Source of the DNA: Bacillus_BA songklensis
Lineage (GTDB): Bacteria; Bacillota; Bacilli; Bacillales; Bacillaceae_H
Direction: 5' to 3'
Assembly (NCBI RefSeq): GCF_042649685.1
Contig: NZ_JBHRZT010000007.1
Coordinates: 124,001 to 188,000 of the forward strand
Length of the DNA stretch: 64,000 nucleotides
A model generated the notes under the pieces. It made no database searches and was not told the DNA's origin. It worked only from the letters and a program-made list of their open reading frames with translations. Below are positions 1 through 8,755 of this stretch, in pieces; the stretch's first letter is position 1, and the number at the start of each line of letters is the position of its first letter. A program made the translations under genes and the position numbers.

Positions 1-405
1 ATCTTCAGTGATTTGCTCTGTCGATCTAATTTCTATCGGAAATTCAAATCCAGGAAAACAGTCATATAAAATTTTTAATATTTCCGGCATGATTTCTACA
101 CCCATGTGATTCGTACAAGATATTTTTATTTTTTGGGAGTGTACAGGTTTTTCTTTAAGTATATCTTGTGCTTTCTCGATGAGTTGAAAGGCCTCGTGAA
201 AATAGTGATAAACCTTTTTACCGGAATGTGTCAATGTTGTTTTCTTTCCATTTTCCCTTTCAAATAACGTACTATTGAGCTCCTTTTCAAGTTGTTGAAT
301 ACGAACACTGATAGTAGGCTGGCTAATATATAGAGCATCTGCTGCAGCTGAAAAGCTGCCTTTTTCTACCACCATTAGGAACGCTTCAATGTTTTTTAAT
401 TCCAT
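1..405 (-). CDS. LysR-family transcriptional regulator (partial, N-terminal part)
   Basis: The frame is open from an ATG at 405 to the window edge, so only the first 135 residues are visible. They begin MELKNIEAFLMVVEKGSFSA and contain the winged helix-turn-helix of LysR regulators (residues about 1-60, with SQPTIS in the recognition helix), followed by the start of the effector-binding domain. It is divergent from the TRAP transporter genes. In this family such an arrangement usually means that the regulator controls the neighbour and itself from the shared intergenic region, where a repeated site is found. The effector is inferred to be the TRAP substrate, not shown. Confidence 0.93.
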   Translation of the reverse strand, partial: MELKNIEAFLMVVEKGSFSAAADALYISQPTISVRIQQLEKELNSTLFERENGKKTTLTHSGKKVYHYFHEAFQLIEKAQDILKEKPVHSQKIKISCTNHMGVEIMPEILKILYDCFPGFEFPIEIRSTEQITED

Positions 406-444
406 CGTTGTTTTTTCTCTCCTTAATTGATAATAACATGAGCC

Positions 445-509
445 TATTAATAATATTAATACATGACATACAAACTATCAATTTGAATTTTCCTTCAATT
501 CGGAATAAT
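445..509 (+). promoter_or_regulatory. Candidate LysR operator and dctP promoter
   Basis: TATTAATAAT (445-454, inside a larger AT palindrome) is followed 22 bases later by ATCAATTTG (477-485). The same two boxes with the same spacing occur upstream of mini-KARI 1 (8288-8328). The second box overlaps a possible -35 (TTTGAA, 482-487), with AATAAT at 504-509 as -10. A distal palindrome plus a box touching -35 is the usual layout of LysR-activated promoters. The assignment to the adjacent LysR gene is inference. Confidence 0.6.
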
Positions 510-617
510 GTTAAAAATAAACAGTTTAAAATTTTTAAAAAATACATGTTATAGTTTAAGGAGGTTCGAATTGTGTGAAAAAGTATTGAAATAAACTTTT
601 AAAATAGGGGGATAAGT

Positions 618-1628
618 ATGATAAAAAATCTTTATTTATATTTAGCGTTATTTGTAAGCGTTATCAGTTTATCTGCCTGTAGTCAAAATACAGGGCAAGC
701 ACAAAATGCAGAGTCAGGAGAACATACCTTTAAATTGACAACAATTGTCCAGCCTACTCATGTATGGGCAAAAACAGCTGAGAAATTTAATGAAGAACTC
801 CAAGCGCGTTCTAATGGACGAATGAAAGTAGAAATATATCCCTCCAGTCAGCTCGGTCAAGAAAAAGACATGATTCAACAATTAGAGACCGGAGTGGTAG
901 ACTTCGGATTTATTACCAATGCCTACCTGTCTACAAGAGCGCCTTATTTTAACGCTTGGTTCCTTCCATTCTTATTTGATAGCACAGATGAGGCAATCCA
1001 AATGAGAGACTCTGAAACAGCCAAAAAAATGCTAGATAAGTTAGGAGAACAACGAATCATTGGGATGGATTATCTATTTACAGGAAACCACCACTTTTTA
1101 ATGGCAAAAGGAGCGATTGATTCTCCTGATGATCTTCAAGGACAGAAAATGCGTACTACCGGAGCTTCCATTATAAATGAAACTTTCGAACAGTTTGGCG
1201 CAACTGCAACGTCTATTCCAATTAACGAAATTTATACTGCTCTCCAAACTGGAGTTGTTGGAGGAATACATGCAAGTGTGGATGGGATTATTACACAAAG
1301 GTTTCAAGAGGTTGCCGAGGATTACTCGTTGATTTCTGCATTTGCTTTTCCTGCCATAGTTGTAGCTAGTGAGAAGACGATGAATAGTCTATCATCAGAA
1401 GATCGAAAAATTGTTAATGAAGCAATGAAAGCGGCGGCTGATTGGGGAATTCAGGAGGCGGTTAAAGTTGATCATGAAGACTTATCTAAACTAAAAGACG
1501 CAGGGCTGAATGTTCACGAAATAGCAAATAAAGACGAATTTAGAAAAGCTGTTAATGGCATATATGAAAAATATTCCAAACAGGATCCTTTGATCAAACA
1601 ATTTATCAAAGAAGTGCAAGAGAAATAA
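618..1628 (+). CDS. dctP: TRAP transporter substrate-binding lipoprotein (DctP family)
   Basis: A 336-residue extracytoplasmic solute receptor of a tripartite ATP-independent periplasmic transporter. The N terminus is a lipoprotein signal with lipobox LSAC (Cys about 21), so the mature protein is membrane-tethered, as expected in a Gram-positive. Family-typical stretches follow, for example EIYPSSQLGQEKDMIQQLE near residue 75 and the RTTGASI region near 180. The start is supported by GGGGGA before the ATG. It is the first gene of dctP-dctQ-dctM. The substrate is probably a carboxylate; the neighbourhood suggests an aromatic acid, but this is inference. Confidence 0.93.
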   Translation: MIKNLYLYLALFVSVISLSACSQNTGQAQNAESGEHTFKLTTIVQPTHVWAKTAEKFNEELQARSNGRMKVEIYPSSQLGQEKDMIQQLETGVVDFGFITNAYLSTRAPYFNAWFLPFLFDSTDEAIQMRDSETAKKMLDKLGEQRIIGMDYLFTGNHHFLMAKGAIDSPDDLQGQKMRTTGASIINETFEQFGATATSIPINEIYTALQTGVVGGIHASVDGIITQRFQEVAEDYSLISAFAFPAIVVASEKTMNSLSSEDRKIVNEAMKAAADWGIQEAVKVDHEDLSKLKDAGLNVHEIANKDEFRKAVNGIYEKYSKQDPLIKQFIKEVQEK

Positions 1629-1696
1629 AGGTATTTAAAATACTTGCTACGATCTAATCAGTTCCATTAAAAATAAGTACTAGGGAGGCAATATCC

Positions 1697-2236
1697 TTGA
1701 AACTTATAAAACATTTAAGTGACATTGTGTTTAAAATTGAAAAGATATCAGTCATTATTTTAGTCGGCCTGATGTTTACTTCGCTGACAGCCGGAGTATT
1801 ATTTCGTTACTTCCTCAAAATGCCGCTGCATTGGGCTGATGAAACGGCAATCTTTAGCCTTGTTTGGTTAACGTTTATCGGAGGGAGTATGAGTATCAAA
1901 CATGGACATCTCGCTGCGGTGACCATTTTCATGGATCGTCTACCAGGAAGAGTCCGAAATATGTTACTTTGTATTTCTACTACCTTGGTCTTGGGTTTTG
2001 GGATCCTTCTCCTTCTAGTTAGTATAGAATGGGTTTTACAACCTACTATAGGTTTTCAGAAATCTCCTATTATGGAAATACCCATGATTTATCCTTATTT
2101 AAGTGTACCTATAGGGATGCTTTTCTTATGTATTCATTCCCTGAATTTGGTTGCTGAAACTTTAATGGGAACAGATCAAGCCGAGACTTTAACTGAGACG
2201 GATCGTACTGATTCTCTAGCTGATGAGGTGATATAA
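1697..2236 (+). CDS. dctQ: TRAP transporter small permease (DctQ family)
   Basis: A 179-residue membrane protein with about four hydrophobic segments and the family-typical HWADETAIFSLVWLTFIGG stretch near residues 50-70. It starts at TTG (1697) behind GGGAGG. The stop codon is directly followed by the ATG of dctM, so translation is probably coupled. DctQ forms the scaffold that holds the large permease and helps contact the binding protein. The acidic, Thr-rich C-terminal tail after about residue 155 is longer than strictly needed. Confidence 0.92.
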   Translation: MKLIKHLSDIVFKIEKISVIILVGLMFTSLTAGVLFRYFLKMPLHWADETAIFSLVWLTFIGGSMSIKHGHLAAVTIFMDRLPGRVRNMLLCISTTLVLGFGILLLLVSIEWVLQPTIGFQKSPIMEIPMIYPYLSVPIGMLFLCIHSLNLVAETLMGTDQAETLTETDRTDSLADEVI

Positions 2237-3511
2237 ATGGCCGTTACAATGGGTGCCTTTGCTTTATTGTTGATGATTGGAGTGCCAATATCAATCGTTT
2301 TAGGAATTGCAAGTGTTGTCTATGTTTTTGCTACTGGAAGTATGGGATTGCTGGATGCTCTGCCACAAAGATTATATTCCGGGATAGAAACCCATGGATT
2401 GCTTGCTATACCATTATTTATGCTCGCAGGAGAACTGATGAACCTTGGTGGCATTACCAATCGATTAATCAAGTTTGCTCAAAATTTGTTTGGACATTTC
2501 AAGGGCGGTTTGGCTTATGTAAATATTGTAGCTAATATGTTTTTGGCTTCAATATTAGGTTCATCATTGGCACAAACTGCGATGATGAGCCGGGTTATGG
2601 TACCAGCCATGCAAAAGGTGGGATATACGAAAGAATTCAGTGCTGCTACTACAGCATCAGCCGCCATGCTTGGTCCAATCATTCCTCCGAGCATGCTGTT
2701 CATTCTTTATAGCGTAGGGGCTGGTACTTCGGTCAGCAAGATGTTTATGGCCGGTATTCTTCCGGGAATCCTGTTAACTCTAGCATTTGCGTTGCTAATC
2801 GCCTATTTAGGATATAAGAATGATTTTCCTAAATCCGAAAAGCAACCATTTAAAGAAATATGTATATCATTTCTTCAAGTCATACCTGCTTTGATTATTC
2901 CCGGTGTGATCATTTTAGGAGTCACTTTAGGAGTGTTTACTGCTACAGAATCAGCAGCAATTGCCTGTGCTCTCGCATTTATAGTAGGGATCGTTTTCTA
3001 TCGTGAATTAAAGTTGGGTGATATTCCAACGGTATTTATAAATACAGCAAGATCTACAGCTACTGTAACATTATTACTCGCTATGGCCAATTTATTTGGT
3101 CTCGTTCTCACTTTTGAGCGGGTTCCACAAATTCTTGCCCAATGGATGGGTTCCATATCAGAAAACCCTCTAGTTTTCTTATTGATACTTAATATTTTTT
3201 TATTTCTTGTTGGAATGATCATGGATGGAATTGCTTCCATTGTTATTCTAGTTCCCATTCTAGTCCCAATTGCTAAATTGTTTGGAATTGATCTAGTTCA
3301 CTTAGGTGTGATCATTTGCATTAATACTGTTATAGGGAGTCTAACTCCACCTGTGGGTGCTGGTTTATTCGTTGCGTCTACCGTAGGAGAGGTAAAGCTG
3401 GAATCTTTAATTAAACAAGTATGGCCTTTTCTATGGGTATCTGTAGTTGTTCTATTTATCTTGACTTACCTTCCTGACATCGTCTTGTGGCTGCCGCGTC
3501 TATTCTCTTAA
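2237..3511 (+). CDS. dctM: TRAP transporter large permease (DctM family)
   Basis: A 424-residue polytopic protein of the ion transporter superfamily, the full usual length for DctM. It has many hydrophobic segments and the two characteristic re-entrant regions, GSSLAQTAMMSRVM near 110 and TPPVGAGLFVAST near 375. It uses a sodium or proton gradient to move substrate delivered by DctP. The ATG abuts the dctQ stop codon. A hairpin followed by a T-rich run lies about 80 bases downstream, which would end the operon. Confidence 0.95.
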   Translation: MAVTMGAFALLLMIGVPISIVLGIASVVYVFATGSMGLLDALPQRLYSGIETHGLLAIPLFMLAGELMNLGGITNRLIKFAQNLFGHFKGGLAYVNIVANMFLASILGSSLAQTAMMSRVMVPAMQKVGYTKEFSAATTASAAMLGPIIPPSMLFILYSVGAGTSVSKMFMAGILPGILLTLAFALLIAYLGYKNDFPKSEKQPFKEICISFLQVIPALIIPGVIILGVTLGVFTATESAAIACALAFIVGIVFYRELKLGDIPTVFINTARSTATVTLLLAMANLFGLVLTFERVPQILAQWMGSISENPLVFLLILNIFLFLVGMIMDGIASIVILVPILVPIAKLFGIDLVHLGVIICINTVIGSLTPPVGAGLFVASTVGEVKLESLIKQVWPFLWVSVVVLFILTYLPDIVLWLPRLFS

Positions 3512-3588
3512 TCCCAGAAGCCAATCGTTTTATCCTTGTATACTTGTTCTTACTATTCCTATTATCTGTGTCAATCGCTCGTTTAAAA

Positions 3589-3628
3589 ATAAAAGGGGGG
3601 CCCATAAGTAGGACAGCCCCTTTCTTTT
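3589..3628 (+). terminator. Probable terminator of the TRAP operon
   Basis: AAAGGGG and CCCCTTT pair around a loop of about 18 bases, and the 3' arm runs into a T-rich stretch. It lies roughly 80 bases after the dctM stop codon on the coding strand. Confidence 0.6.
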
Positions 3629-3647
3629 GTGAAATATGTAAAAGAAA

Positions 3648-3704
3648 TCGCTCTTTTGTTAGCAGGTAAGTACCATCAAACACCTACAAAAGGAGCGATT
3701 TCTT
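3648..3704 (-). terminator. Long inverted repeat downstream of the Spo0E-like gene
   Basis: AAGAAATCGCTC (left arm) and GAGCGATTTCTT (right arm) form a long stem that extends through TTTTGT/ACAAAA. On the minus strand it lies just after the stop of the Spo0E-like gene and runs into TTTCTTTT, so a terminator is the simplest reading. An insertion-sequence end is a weaker alternative. Confidence 0.5.
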
Positions 3705-3717
3705 ATGTTTATTGATA

Positions 3718-3915
3718 TTACCTTTCAAGTATTATTTCTGCTTCGGGACACCCTTTATTAAAAATTTTTTGTAGAGAGAGAATTTCCTCGTCTAATAAAC
3801 AGCTAACTTGTAAGACTTCTGGATCGGATATCCCTTTATATTCAGCTATATCGTACATTTTTGCTCTTAATTGTTGTATATTATTAGTCAATTCCAGAGC
3901 CCGATTCAGTATCAT
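3718..3915 (-). CDS. Spo0E-family aspartyl-phosphate phosphatase (small)
   Basis: A 65-residue helical protein carrying the family signature near the middle: a Ser, then an Asp several residues on, in SDPEVLQVSCLLDEEI, flanked by two predicted helices. Spo0E-like proteins remove phosphate from phosphorylated response regulators, classically Spo0A, and so delay sporulation. An AAGGAGA Shine-Dalgarno precedes the ATG. It lies between the TRAP operon and a membrane protein gene, without obvious operon partners. Which regulator it acts on cannot be told. Confidence 0.8.
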   Translation of the reverse strand: MILNRALELTNNIQQLRAKMYDIAEYKGISDPEVLQVSCLLDEEILSLQKIFNKGCPEAEIILER

Positions 3916-4034
3916 ATAAAATTTCTCCTTACATTATATATATTGATTTACGAATTAGGATGTGTGAAATTGAATTTCATTCATACCGGAGGAATTAAAG
4001 AACAGTCTTACTTAGATACTTGAAGGTTTCAAAT

Positions 4035-5432
4035 CTAAACCAACAAAATAGCAGTTGCTAAAATAAGCGAAAATCCAATGGCGTACACCAGGCTCCATCT
4101 GGCAATACGGAATGGAGCTACATCAATTATGGATGACATAAGCCCAAGAGTTCCACTAAATGGTCCCATATAAAACGTCATGACTGCCCCACCCAGAAAA
4201 GCGATCGCCATCTGTTCTGGTGTAATTCCCAGAATGGCCGGTTTTAAGGATTGGGCCAGTAAATTGACGACGACAATCGGATGCATCCCTATATAGGCTA
4301 ACAGCAGCGTAATATACGGAATAAGAATTAAAAATAAATGTACCCCAACCAATTCCTTGAATTGAACAAATAGTTCATTGACCAAATAATCATTTCCTGA
4401 ATAGTGAAGAGCCTGAACAAAAAATCCGGCACTTAGAAAAATGGCAAACGATTCACTCATCTCTCCCACTTTTCTTGTAAAGTGATGTTTCACCTCCAGC
4501 CAAAAGGCCTGATTCTTCCTTAGCGAAAGACACCATATCCAAGCGAAGGGAACAGTTAAAAGCGTGACGCTCACCACCAACCCCAATGAAAAAATAGCAT
4601 CGATACTGACAATCAGAAATAAGAGCAATACAATCGCGAACAGGATTTGAAGCATCTTACGGCAGCGGAATGGATGATCATCGAGTGACACATGTTCTTC
4701 AGCGGCAGCTGTTTCCCGTTGTCCAACGCCGGACTGTCCATAGTCTTCCATCATGCTGAAAATAATCCAATTAAAGACCAGCGTTACTAAACTGATGAAA
4801 AATAGCATCGGGAAAATGTGGAGCCACCGAACCTCCGTGGCATAGAGAACGACCCCTACAATTCCCGATAAAGGAGTCCACATAATAGGTAAAGAGTATC
4901 CATGGATAATGCCGCTAGCCAGAAAACGCTTGGGCTTTCCGATTGGCCAGGCCTCCACAGCGGATTTTATGCTGGAATGGACGATCGGAATAGCGGCCAT
5001 ATTCAAAAAACTTCCGAGGAAATAAGATAAACCGGTTACAACGCGATACAATTGAGAGATTGATTTTACTCTCCTTTGAAACAATTGTTCGAAAACCTTC
5101 CTGTACCCTCCGACCTGTATCGGTATGGACAATAAAGGAACGATCGCAAAGAGGGAGAGCAAATAGAGCATGTCACCATAAAGCTTCACGTAGGATAAAA
5201 AATCAATTCCTTTACTCCCAGCCATCAACGTTCCCAAAGCCAAAAATACAACAGACATCAGCCGGGTAAAAAAATGGCATGATCGAAGTGAGAATGCAAT
5301 AGCCATTATAGAAACGATTGACAACATAAAGCCTAATCCTTTAAATGGGGCCAGCTGAAAGACAAGAAACAGAACCACAGCAAGTGTAAAAATAATAGAT
5401 TTTCCATAAATCGAGAAGCGTTGTATTTTCAT
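4035..5432 (-). CDS. Polytopic membrane protein, putative transporter
   Basis: 465 residues, with about ten to twelve hydrophobic segments and no signal peptide. The proline-containing intramembrane stretches (GYSLPIMWTPLSGIVG near 175 and MTFYMGPFSGTLGL near 415) resemble the re-entrant loops of ion-transporter-superfamily carriers such as TRAP-M or DcuC proteins, but I cannot place it in a named family. A hydrophilic loop near residues 225-255 splits two halves. Its position between the TRAP operon and the dehydrogenase suggests a role in uptake or efflux of the island's substrate; this is inference. Confidence 0.7.
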   Translation of the reverse strand: MKIQRFSIYGKSIIFTLAVVLFLVFQLAPFKGLGFMLSIVSIMAIAFSLRSCHFFTRLMSVVFLALGTLMAGSKGIDFLSYVKLYGDMLYLLSLFAIVPLLSIPIQVGGYRKVFEQLFQRRVKSISQLYRVVTGLSYFLGSFLNMAAIPIVHSSIKSAVEAWPIGKPKRFLASGIIHGYSLPIMWTPLSGIVGVVLYATEVRWLHIFPMLFFISLVTLVFNWIIFSMMEDYGQSGVGQRETAAAEEHVSLDDHPFRCRKMLQILFAIVLLLFLIVSIDAIFSLGLVVSVTLLTVPFAWIWCLSLRKNQAFWLEVKHHFTRKVGEMSESFAIFLSAGFFVQALHYSGNDYLVNELFVQFKELVGVHLFLILIPYITLLLAYIGMHPIVVVNLLAQSLKPAILGITPEQMAIAFLGGAVMTFYMGPFSGTLGLMSSIIDVAPFRIARWSLVYAIGFSLILATAILLV

Positions 5433-5498
5433 CCAGTCATCCTAAAAAGGGAGATCACCGATTTCCCTCGTAACCTTTCTGCTAAATTTTCCATTCTG

Positions 5499-5627
5499 TT
5501 ATTTCTTTACATTGGAGTAATCAACAAGGTCAGAGGCATGAATGTACCGTAAACCGCCTTTTTCCTTGAACTTGGGCAGTTCATCCTCAAATAGGTTCTG
5601 GCAGCGAAAAAAATCAGATAACAAAAT
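5499..5627 (-). pseudogene. 3' fragment of an unidentified gene
   Basis: About 40 codons read into a protein-like tail (…LFEDELPKFKEKGG… ending DLVDYSNVKK and a stop at 5499). There is no start codon or Shine-Dalgarno; an in-frame stop lies just upstream. The composition looks like genuine coding sequence, but I do not recognise the family. It is probably a leftover from a rearrangement between the transporter and dehydrogenase genes. Confidence 0.35.
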
Positions 5628-5691
5628 CTAAATGAACATGGACTTTTATATGACTCGGATTCCCCTTTCTTATTTGAGCAACGTAATTACT

Positions 5692-5728
5692 AAAAAAGCC
5701 CCTTTGTGTCTAAAGGAGCTTTTTTAGA
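5692..5728 (-). terminator. Terminator after dehydrogenase 1
   Basis: AAAAAAGC and GCTTTTTT arms pair around a short loop, with additional CCTTT/AAAGG pairing. On the minus strand it follows the stop of the dehydrogenase at 5740 and ends in a T run. Confidence 0.75.
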
Positions 5729-5739
5729 TTGTTTATTAT

Positions 5740-6834
5740 TTACATCCATGGAGAGACGGTAACTAATAACCGGGAAGAGTCAATCTCTCCTGCGGCTGTT
5801 CTTAAAGCTAGATCGGTCTCGCTTAATCTATAATTGTGCGAGTTCATAATCCCGAGAGGAAATTTTCCGGAGGAGATGAACTCTACCGCCATTTGTACCG
5901 ATTTATAACTATGTCCGCGAACTCCTTTAATAGTTAAAGTTTTGTTGTAAATGATATCTAGATCAAATTCATTGAAACGTTGGTTTTTCAAAGCTCCTAA
6001 TAACACTGTACCTCCTGTTTTTGCGACTTCTAATGATGAGATGACAGGTTCAGTTCCTCCACTAGTTACATCAATAACCAAATCGGCCATTTTTCCATTG
6101 GTTATTTCATAAACCTTTTCAATCAAATCCTCTGAACTCACATTAACCGCATAATCAGCACCTAATTCCAGAGCCAGCTTCAAGCGTTCAGAACTACTAT
6201 TTCTTCCAGTAATAATGACCGTTTCGGCTCCAGCTGCTTTTGCCGCTAAAGCACACGCCAGCCCTTGCTGACCTGGACCTTGGATAACGACGACATCCCC
6301 AGGACCGACTCCTCCTATGATTCTCATCCATTCAAATCCATTAGATAAAGGCAATGTTAATGCCGCCTCAATTGCCGGAACATGAGAAGGAAGTTTGTGG
6401 ATGACAGCGTTAGGATGTAAATACATATATTGGCTAAAACCTCCATAAAGTGATGGTTCCATAGCAATTGGAGTGGCACCATACCTTATCCCATCAACTT
6501 TTGGATTCGTGTTAGAACATAAGCGATATAAACCTGTCCGACATAGCTCACATTGGCCGCAAGGGATATACTCTTCCATGACAATGCGATCGCCTTCTTT
6601 AACCCCCCAGCGCTTGGAGGCTAATTCACCAATTTTGTGTATATGGCCAACTACATGGTGACCTAAAATCATCGGTTCTCTTAAATTATTATAATAAGAA
6701 ACATCCGTTCCACAGACGCCGACAATTTCTACCTTTAAAATACCTGTATCTGGCCCGACATTCGGTAAAAGGACTTCTTTGATTTCTGTATGTTTTGTAT
6801 CGGTTGCTACCGCAGCTAATGCTTTTTCCACCAT
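5740..6834 (-). CDS. Zinc-dependent medium-chain dehydrogenase 1
   Basis: A 364-residue MDR-superfamily alcohol/polyol dehydrogenase. Visible features are the catalytic zinc region GVCGTD near residue 43 with GHHVVGH after it, the structural-zinc cysteines in CGQCELCRTGLYRLC near 90-105, and the Rossmann stretch VVIQGPGQQGLACALAAKAA near 175. The ATG at 6834 has AGGTGG five bases upstream and is preferred over an upstream TTG. It lies 44 bases downstream of Rieske oxygenase 1 and is probably co-transcribed with it. It is closely similar to dehydrogenase 2 at 18126. A likely role is oxidation of a dihydrodiol or alcohol intermediate, not proven. Confidence 0.92.
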   Translation of the reverse strand: MVEKALAAVATDTKHTEIKEVLLPNVGPDTGILKVEIVGVCGTDVSYYNNLREPMILGHHVVGHIHKIGELASKRWGVKEGDRIVMEEYIPCGQCELCRTGLYRLCSNTNPKVDGIRYGATPIAMEPSLYGGFSQYMYLHPNAVIHKLPSHVPAIEAALTLPLSNGFEWMRIIGGVGPGDVVVIQGPGQQGLACALAAKAAGAETVIITGRNSSSERLKLALELGADYAVNVSSEDLIEKVYEITNGKMADLVIDVTSGGTEPVISSLEVAKTGGTVLLGALKNQRFNEFDLDIIYNKTLTIKGVRGHSYKSVQMAVEFISSGKFPLGIMNSHNYRLSETDLALRTAAGEIDSSRLLVTVSPWM

Positions 6835-6878
6835 AAAAACCCACCTCAATAAAAAATAATAGTTGTTTACTTCATCTA

Positions 6879-8159
6879 TTAAACAGCCTCAAAGTCCTTT
6901 TCTCTTAGTTCTAAAGCTTCCTTTGCTCCTTCTTGAAATGGTACGCCCTTTGGAAGTAAGACAGAAGCAGAACGAATTCTATGACTACTAGGATCCAGAG
7001 CCGGTAACTTTCCTCCATTTTCCAGTGCCTTTACTGCTTTTAACAAACATTGTCGAGCCTTTATAATAGCTGTATCACTAGTTCCTAACTTTTCTTGTGA
7101 TCGGTCAACAATAGGCCCCGCACTTACTTGAACTGCATGATCCTCCATTCCTACACCAAATATACCCGCAAAAGATTCGCCTCTTTTTTGCATTTCCCGA
7201 TCAATAAGAAAATCATTTTCTTTATTTGCTTTTGTGCGGAATGTACCTGGTATCAATGATGGATGAATTCCAGCCCCAGATTTCATCTGTTGAATTTCTT
7301 CTTCTGTCAGATCACGATCTGGTGTCCAGCTCCAACTCCATACCCAACAGTTTTCATCATCGATAGGTACCCAGGCATGCCCTCCTCGTGGAGCCCCGGC
7401 AAACGGAGGTATCATTGTATAAAAAGGCATAAGAAACTGTGTAATCCTCCAATAAAAGTTTTCCTCATCAGCCTCTCTTCTTGCACCGATTAATAATCCA
7501 TAATCAGTATCCGCAACTTCAAAGCGGGGCGCAGTATCTTTCGCTAAGAATGTTGTGCTGTTACTTTTTTTAGAAACTCCTAAGCCTCCAACTGAACCGG
7601 AGTGAAGAATAGATACATGGCTAGAATCAATTCCGCCTTCTAAAGCTTGAAAAAAATTACATTCTTGTATTTTTCTAGAAATATAGCGTTGACTATCAGA
7701 AACTAGCATCCACTCTTGTTCTGGTAATTCCGGTTTAGATTCAGGCGGTCCCATATATGTCCAAATAACTCCACCGCGTTCCTCACAAGGATATGACTTA
7801 ATTTTAACTTTATCCTTAAACTTACTTTCTGGCGGTTCAGAAGGTAAGTCGACACAATTTCCATCAGTATCGAATTTCCACCCATGGTATGCGCATCTAA
7901 GCCCACAGTCTTCATTACGACCGAAAAAGAGAGACACTTTACGGTGTGGGCAGAATTCATCAACTATTCCAAGTTTTCCATTTGTATCACGAAACGCGAT
8001 TAATTCCTCTCCTAAAAGCTTAACTCGTACCGGTGGACAATCCGGATGAGGAAGTTCCTCTGCTAAAAGTGCTGGGATCCAGTATTGTCTAAGCAAATTC
8101 CCCATCGATGTTCCAGGTCCAGTTTTTGTTAATAAGTAATTATCTTTAGTAGATAACAT
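6879..8159 (-). CDS. Rieske non-haem iron oxygenase, alpha subunit 1
   Basis: A 426-residue ring-hydroxylating oxygenase of the phthalate-dioxygenase type. The Rieske cluster ligands are seen as CPHRK near residue 70 and CAYHGWKF near 90. The mononuclear iron site is seen as GGIDSSHVSILHSG (Asp-x2-His-x4-His) near 180. The start at 8159 is set by AGGAGGGG seven bases upstream; a longer frame exists but lacks such a site. These enzymes insert oxygen into aromatic rings using electrons from a reductase, which is not encoded nearby. It is a clear paralogue of the enzyme at 10861. Confidence 0.93.
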   Translation of the reverse strand: MLSTKDNYLLTKTGPGTSMGNLLRQYWIPALLAEELPHPDCPPVRVKLLGEELIAFRDTNGKLGIVDEFCPHRKVSLFFGRNEDCGLRCAYHGWKFDTDGNCVDLPSEPPESKFKDKVKIKSYPCEERGGVIWTYMGPPESKPELPEQEWMLVSDSQRYISRKIQECNFFQALEGGIDSSHVSILHSGSVGGLGVSKKSNSTTFLAKDTAPRFEVADTDYGLLIGARREADEENFYWRITQFLMPFYTMIPPFAGAPRGGHAWVPIDDENCWVWSWSWTPDRDLTEEEIQQMKSGAGIHPSLIPGTFRTKANKENDFLIDREMQKRGESFAGIFGVGMEDHAVQVSAGPIVDRSQEKLGTSDTAIIKARQCLLKAVKALENGGKLPALDPSSHRIRSASVLLPKGVPFQEGAKEALELREKDFEAV

Positions 8160-8287
8160 ATCAATTCCCCTCCTAGGTTTCATTTATATTCTATTTTTAT
8201 TTTCATACATAAATAAAGCGTTTTCAAATTGATTCTTTTTATCTGGCTCATAGAAAACATTAATGGCTTTATGAACACGACTAACAT

Positions 8288-8354
8288 TATTAATAATTTT
8301 TATAGGCTAAATTAAAACCATCAATTTGTCTGCTGTTGATTTCACGTATATAAT
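8288..8354 (+). promoter_or_regulatory. Candidate LysR operator and promoter of mini-KARI 1
   Basis: TATTAATAAT (8288-8297) and ATCAATTTG (8320-8328) stand 22 bases apart, exactly as upstream of dctP. The second box overlaps a weak -35 (TTTGTC, 8325-8330); TATAAT lies at 8349-8354. The site sits in the divergent region between Rieske oxygenase 1 and mini-KARI 1 and could serve both. Confidence 0.6.
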
Positions 8355-8424
8355 GAAAAGAAAATTAAGAATATTTATTTATTAGTTTGTATATCAAAGT
8401 TTTCAGGAAAGAAGGTTAAAATTG

Positions 8425-8667
8425 ATGAATGATAAAGAATTTGAACAATTAATTTTAAAGTGTTATAGCAACAAAACAGTTGCCATTCTTGGATATCAAG
8501 ATAATGGAGGACAGCAACGAGCACATTTTCTTAGAAGTCATGGAATAGATGTAGTCATTGGTCTTCGAATTGGTGATGAAAATTGGGAGTTGGCAAAACA
8601 AGATGGCTTCACCGTTTTACCGGTGTGGGAGGCGGCTGAATTGGCTCAAGTAGCTCAAGTCTGGTAA
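8425..8667 (+). CDS. Mini-KARI 1: stand-alone half of a ketol-acid reductoisomerase N-terminal domain
   Basis: 80 residues that align with the beginning of IlvC: KTVAILGYQDNGGQQRA replaces the KTVAVIGYGSQGHA nucleotide loop, followed by DVVIGLR and a helix ending EAAELAQVAQVW. It stops where IlvC would continue into the strand carrying LLPDE, so only the first part of the Rossmann fold is present. AGAAGGT precedes ATG 8425. A second protein with the same length and the same QVW end is encoded at 10466. This makes a conserved small protein more likely than a broken ilvC. Function unknown; nucleotide binding or sensing is conceivable. Confidence 0.8.
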   Translation: MNDKEFEQLILKCYSNKTVAILGYQDNGGQQRAHFLRSHGIDVVIGLRIGDENWELAKQDGFTVLPVWEAAELAQVAQVW

Positions 8668-8710
8668 AATTAAACATTTATATAAATCCATTGAAAATTG
8701 AAAATCCGTA

Positions 8711-8755
8711 AAAATAAAAGAAGTGGATTTTGTTATCCACTTCTTTTATTTTTCA
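8711..8755. terminator. Strong bidirectional terminator
   Basis: AAAATAAAAGAAGTGGAT and ATCCACTTCTTTTATTTT arms form a near-perfect hairpin with T runs on both strands. It separates the convergent mini-KARI 1 gene and the class II aldolase gene. Confidence 0.85.

Noticed and set aside
3650..3735. Insertion-sequence end and transposase start
   Set aside because: The inverted repeat is followed by an ATG but the frame does not continue as a transposase; a terminator explains it better.
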